NCBI GenBank assembly: GCA_001830475.1
Contig: MIAC01000132.1
Coordinates: forward strand, 1-5,432
DNA length: 5,432 bases
Direction: 5' to 3'
DNA from: Rhodospirillales bacterium RIFCSPLOWO2_12_FULL_67_15
Lineage (GTDB): Bacteria; Pseudomonadota; Alphaproteobacteria; Rhodospirillales; 2-12-FULL-67-15
Each line of letters starts with the position of its first letter. Position 1 is the first letter of the stretch. Made by a program: the position numbers and the translations under genes. Below, in pieces: positions 4,868 through 5,432 of the stretch. Below the pieces are notes generated by a model. It did no database searches. It saw only the letters and a program-made list of their open reading frames with translations, and was not told the origin of the DNA.

Positions 4868-5432
4868 ATGATGAACAACGCGATGTCGATGCAACGCACC
4901 TGGCGCGTGCGCGAGGCCGGACCCGGAGATTTCGACCTGATCCGGGAACTTTACCGCGCCGTCTGGGGCTATAACCGCCCCGCCGCCTACGACCGCTGGC
5001 GCTACCTCGCCTCGCCTTGGGGAACGATACCGGGTGCGCTCGCCGTCGAGGGCGACCGGGCGATTGGATTCTATCCGGTTTGGCCCGCGTCGTTGCGCCT
5101 CGCCCGCGCGGCGGTGCCCGGGGCGCAATTGATGGACATCATGACGCACCCCGATTTTCGGGGACAGTGGGTTATCGTCGCGCTGGCCGAGGCCGGCTTC
5201 GAGATCGCCGCCGCACGAGGTATCCGTCTTCTGTACGGTTTTCCCAACGCCGCCAACTGTCGCGGTCACGTCCGCCGTTTTGGATGGACGCACGCCGGCG
5301 ATATCCCGCACTGGATCCGGCCGATCCGCCCGTCGCGCCATCCGCGCGTGCGGGTCCGGCTGCCGGCGCCGCTCGGACTCTTGGCCGACGCCGCCGCCAC
5401 CTTGTGGCCGACGGGCCGGATCGGCGCCTACG
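4868..5432 (+). CDS. GNAT-family N-acetyltransferase-like protein (partial, C-terminus outside window)
   Basis: The frame is open from ATG 4868 to the window edge, giving 188 residues. After a short leader come VREAGPGDFDLIRELYR (14-30), a first strand and helix typical of GNAT enzymes, and AIGFYPVWP (65-73) as central strands. THPDFRGQWVIVALAEAGFE (93-112) occupies the acetyl-CoA-binding motif A. LLYGFPNAANCRGHVRRFGW (121-140) fits the later strand and the family's GFPN..F.K.GW pattern. The usual R-G-x-G/A turn reads R-G-Q-W, so acetyl-CoA binding may be altered. Proteins like this are common in exopolysaccharide loci and may acetylate an amino sugar, but the substrate is unknown, and this is not a PglD/LegH-type hexapeptide acetyltransferase. 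ATG at 4871 or later methionines are possible starts; no earlier start codon was found in frame near it. Confidence 0.75.
   Translation, partial: MMNNAMSMQRTWRVREAGPGDFDLIRELYRAVWGYNRPAAYDRWRYLASPWGTIPGALAVEGDRAIGFYPVWPASLRLARAAVPGAQLMDIMTHPDFRGQWVIVALAEAGFEIAAARGIRLLYGFPNAANCRGHVRRFGWTHAGDIPHWIRPIRPSRHPRVRVRLPAPLGLLADAAATLWPTGRIGAY

Noticed and set aside
4054..4974. Plus-strand open frame of 306 codons opposite the epimerase
   Set aside because: It overlaps the well-supported epimerase gene and the start of the acetyltransferase gene in another frame, and its translation shows no recognisable domain.

Overview
This GC-rich window looks alphaproteobacterial, perhaps Rhodospirillales-like. 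The evidence is high GC at wobble positions, the GTCAttCCCGCGAAAGCGGG palindromic repeat, and the protein families present; the taxonomy is inference. It is part of an exopolysaccharide or surface-glycan locus. Six genes can be supported. Five lie on the minus strand and one, partial, on the plus strand.

Right side: a partial plus-strand GNAT-type acetyltransferase (from 4868) diverges across a 97-bp gap from a minus-strand non-hydrolysing UDP-GlcNAc 2-epimerase (4770-3658, WecB/MnaA type), which makes UDP-ManNAc. A 273-bp gap (3657-3385) follows. It holds a hairpin just after the epimerase, an AT-rich island with a 14-bp palindrome, and a predicted minus-strand promoter covered by three near-identical inverted repeats (CGTTCAT-N5-GAAC) set 21 and 23 bp apart.

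Middle: that promoter reads into a regulatory pair. The first gene is a winged-helix regulator with a C-terminal Rossmann-like domain (3384-2725). One nucleotide after its stop begins a specialised NusG paralogue of RfaH type (2723-2223). Next comes a 122-bp leader with a strong hairpin, a second hairpin, and a sequence matching the RfaH recruitment site ops at 10 of 11 consensus positions (2138-2128).

Left side: the leader opens into a PglF-like nucleotide-sugar 4,6-dehydratase without membrane segments (2100-898, GTG start). After a 143-bp gap with a palindromic repeat comes a LegC/PglE-like PLP aminotransferase (754 to beyond base 1). These two enzymes would make a UDP- or GDP-4-amino-4,6-dideoxy sugar, a precursor of bacillosamine- or legionaminic-type residues.

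Working model (inference): the winged-helix protein senses a nucleotide sugar or cofactor and controls its own promoter through the three operators. The coupled NusG paralogue then loads at the ops-like site and drives transcription, and perhaps translation, of the amino-sugar genes, which lack clear Shine-Dalgarno sequences. No RNA genes, CRISPR arrays or insertion sequences were seen. No gene-free stretch exceeds 300 bases.
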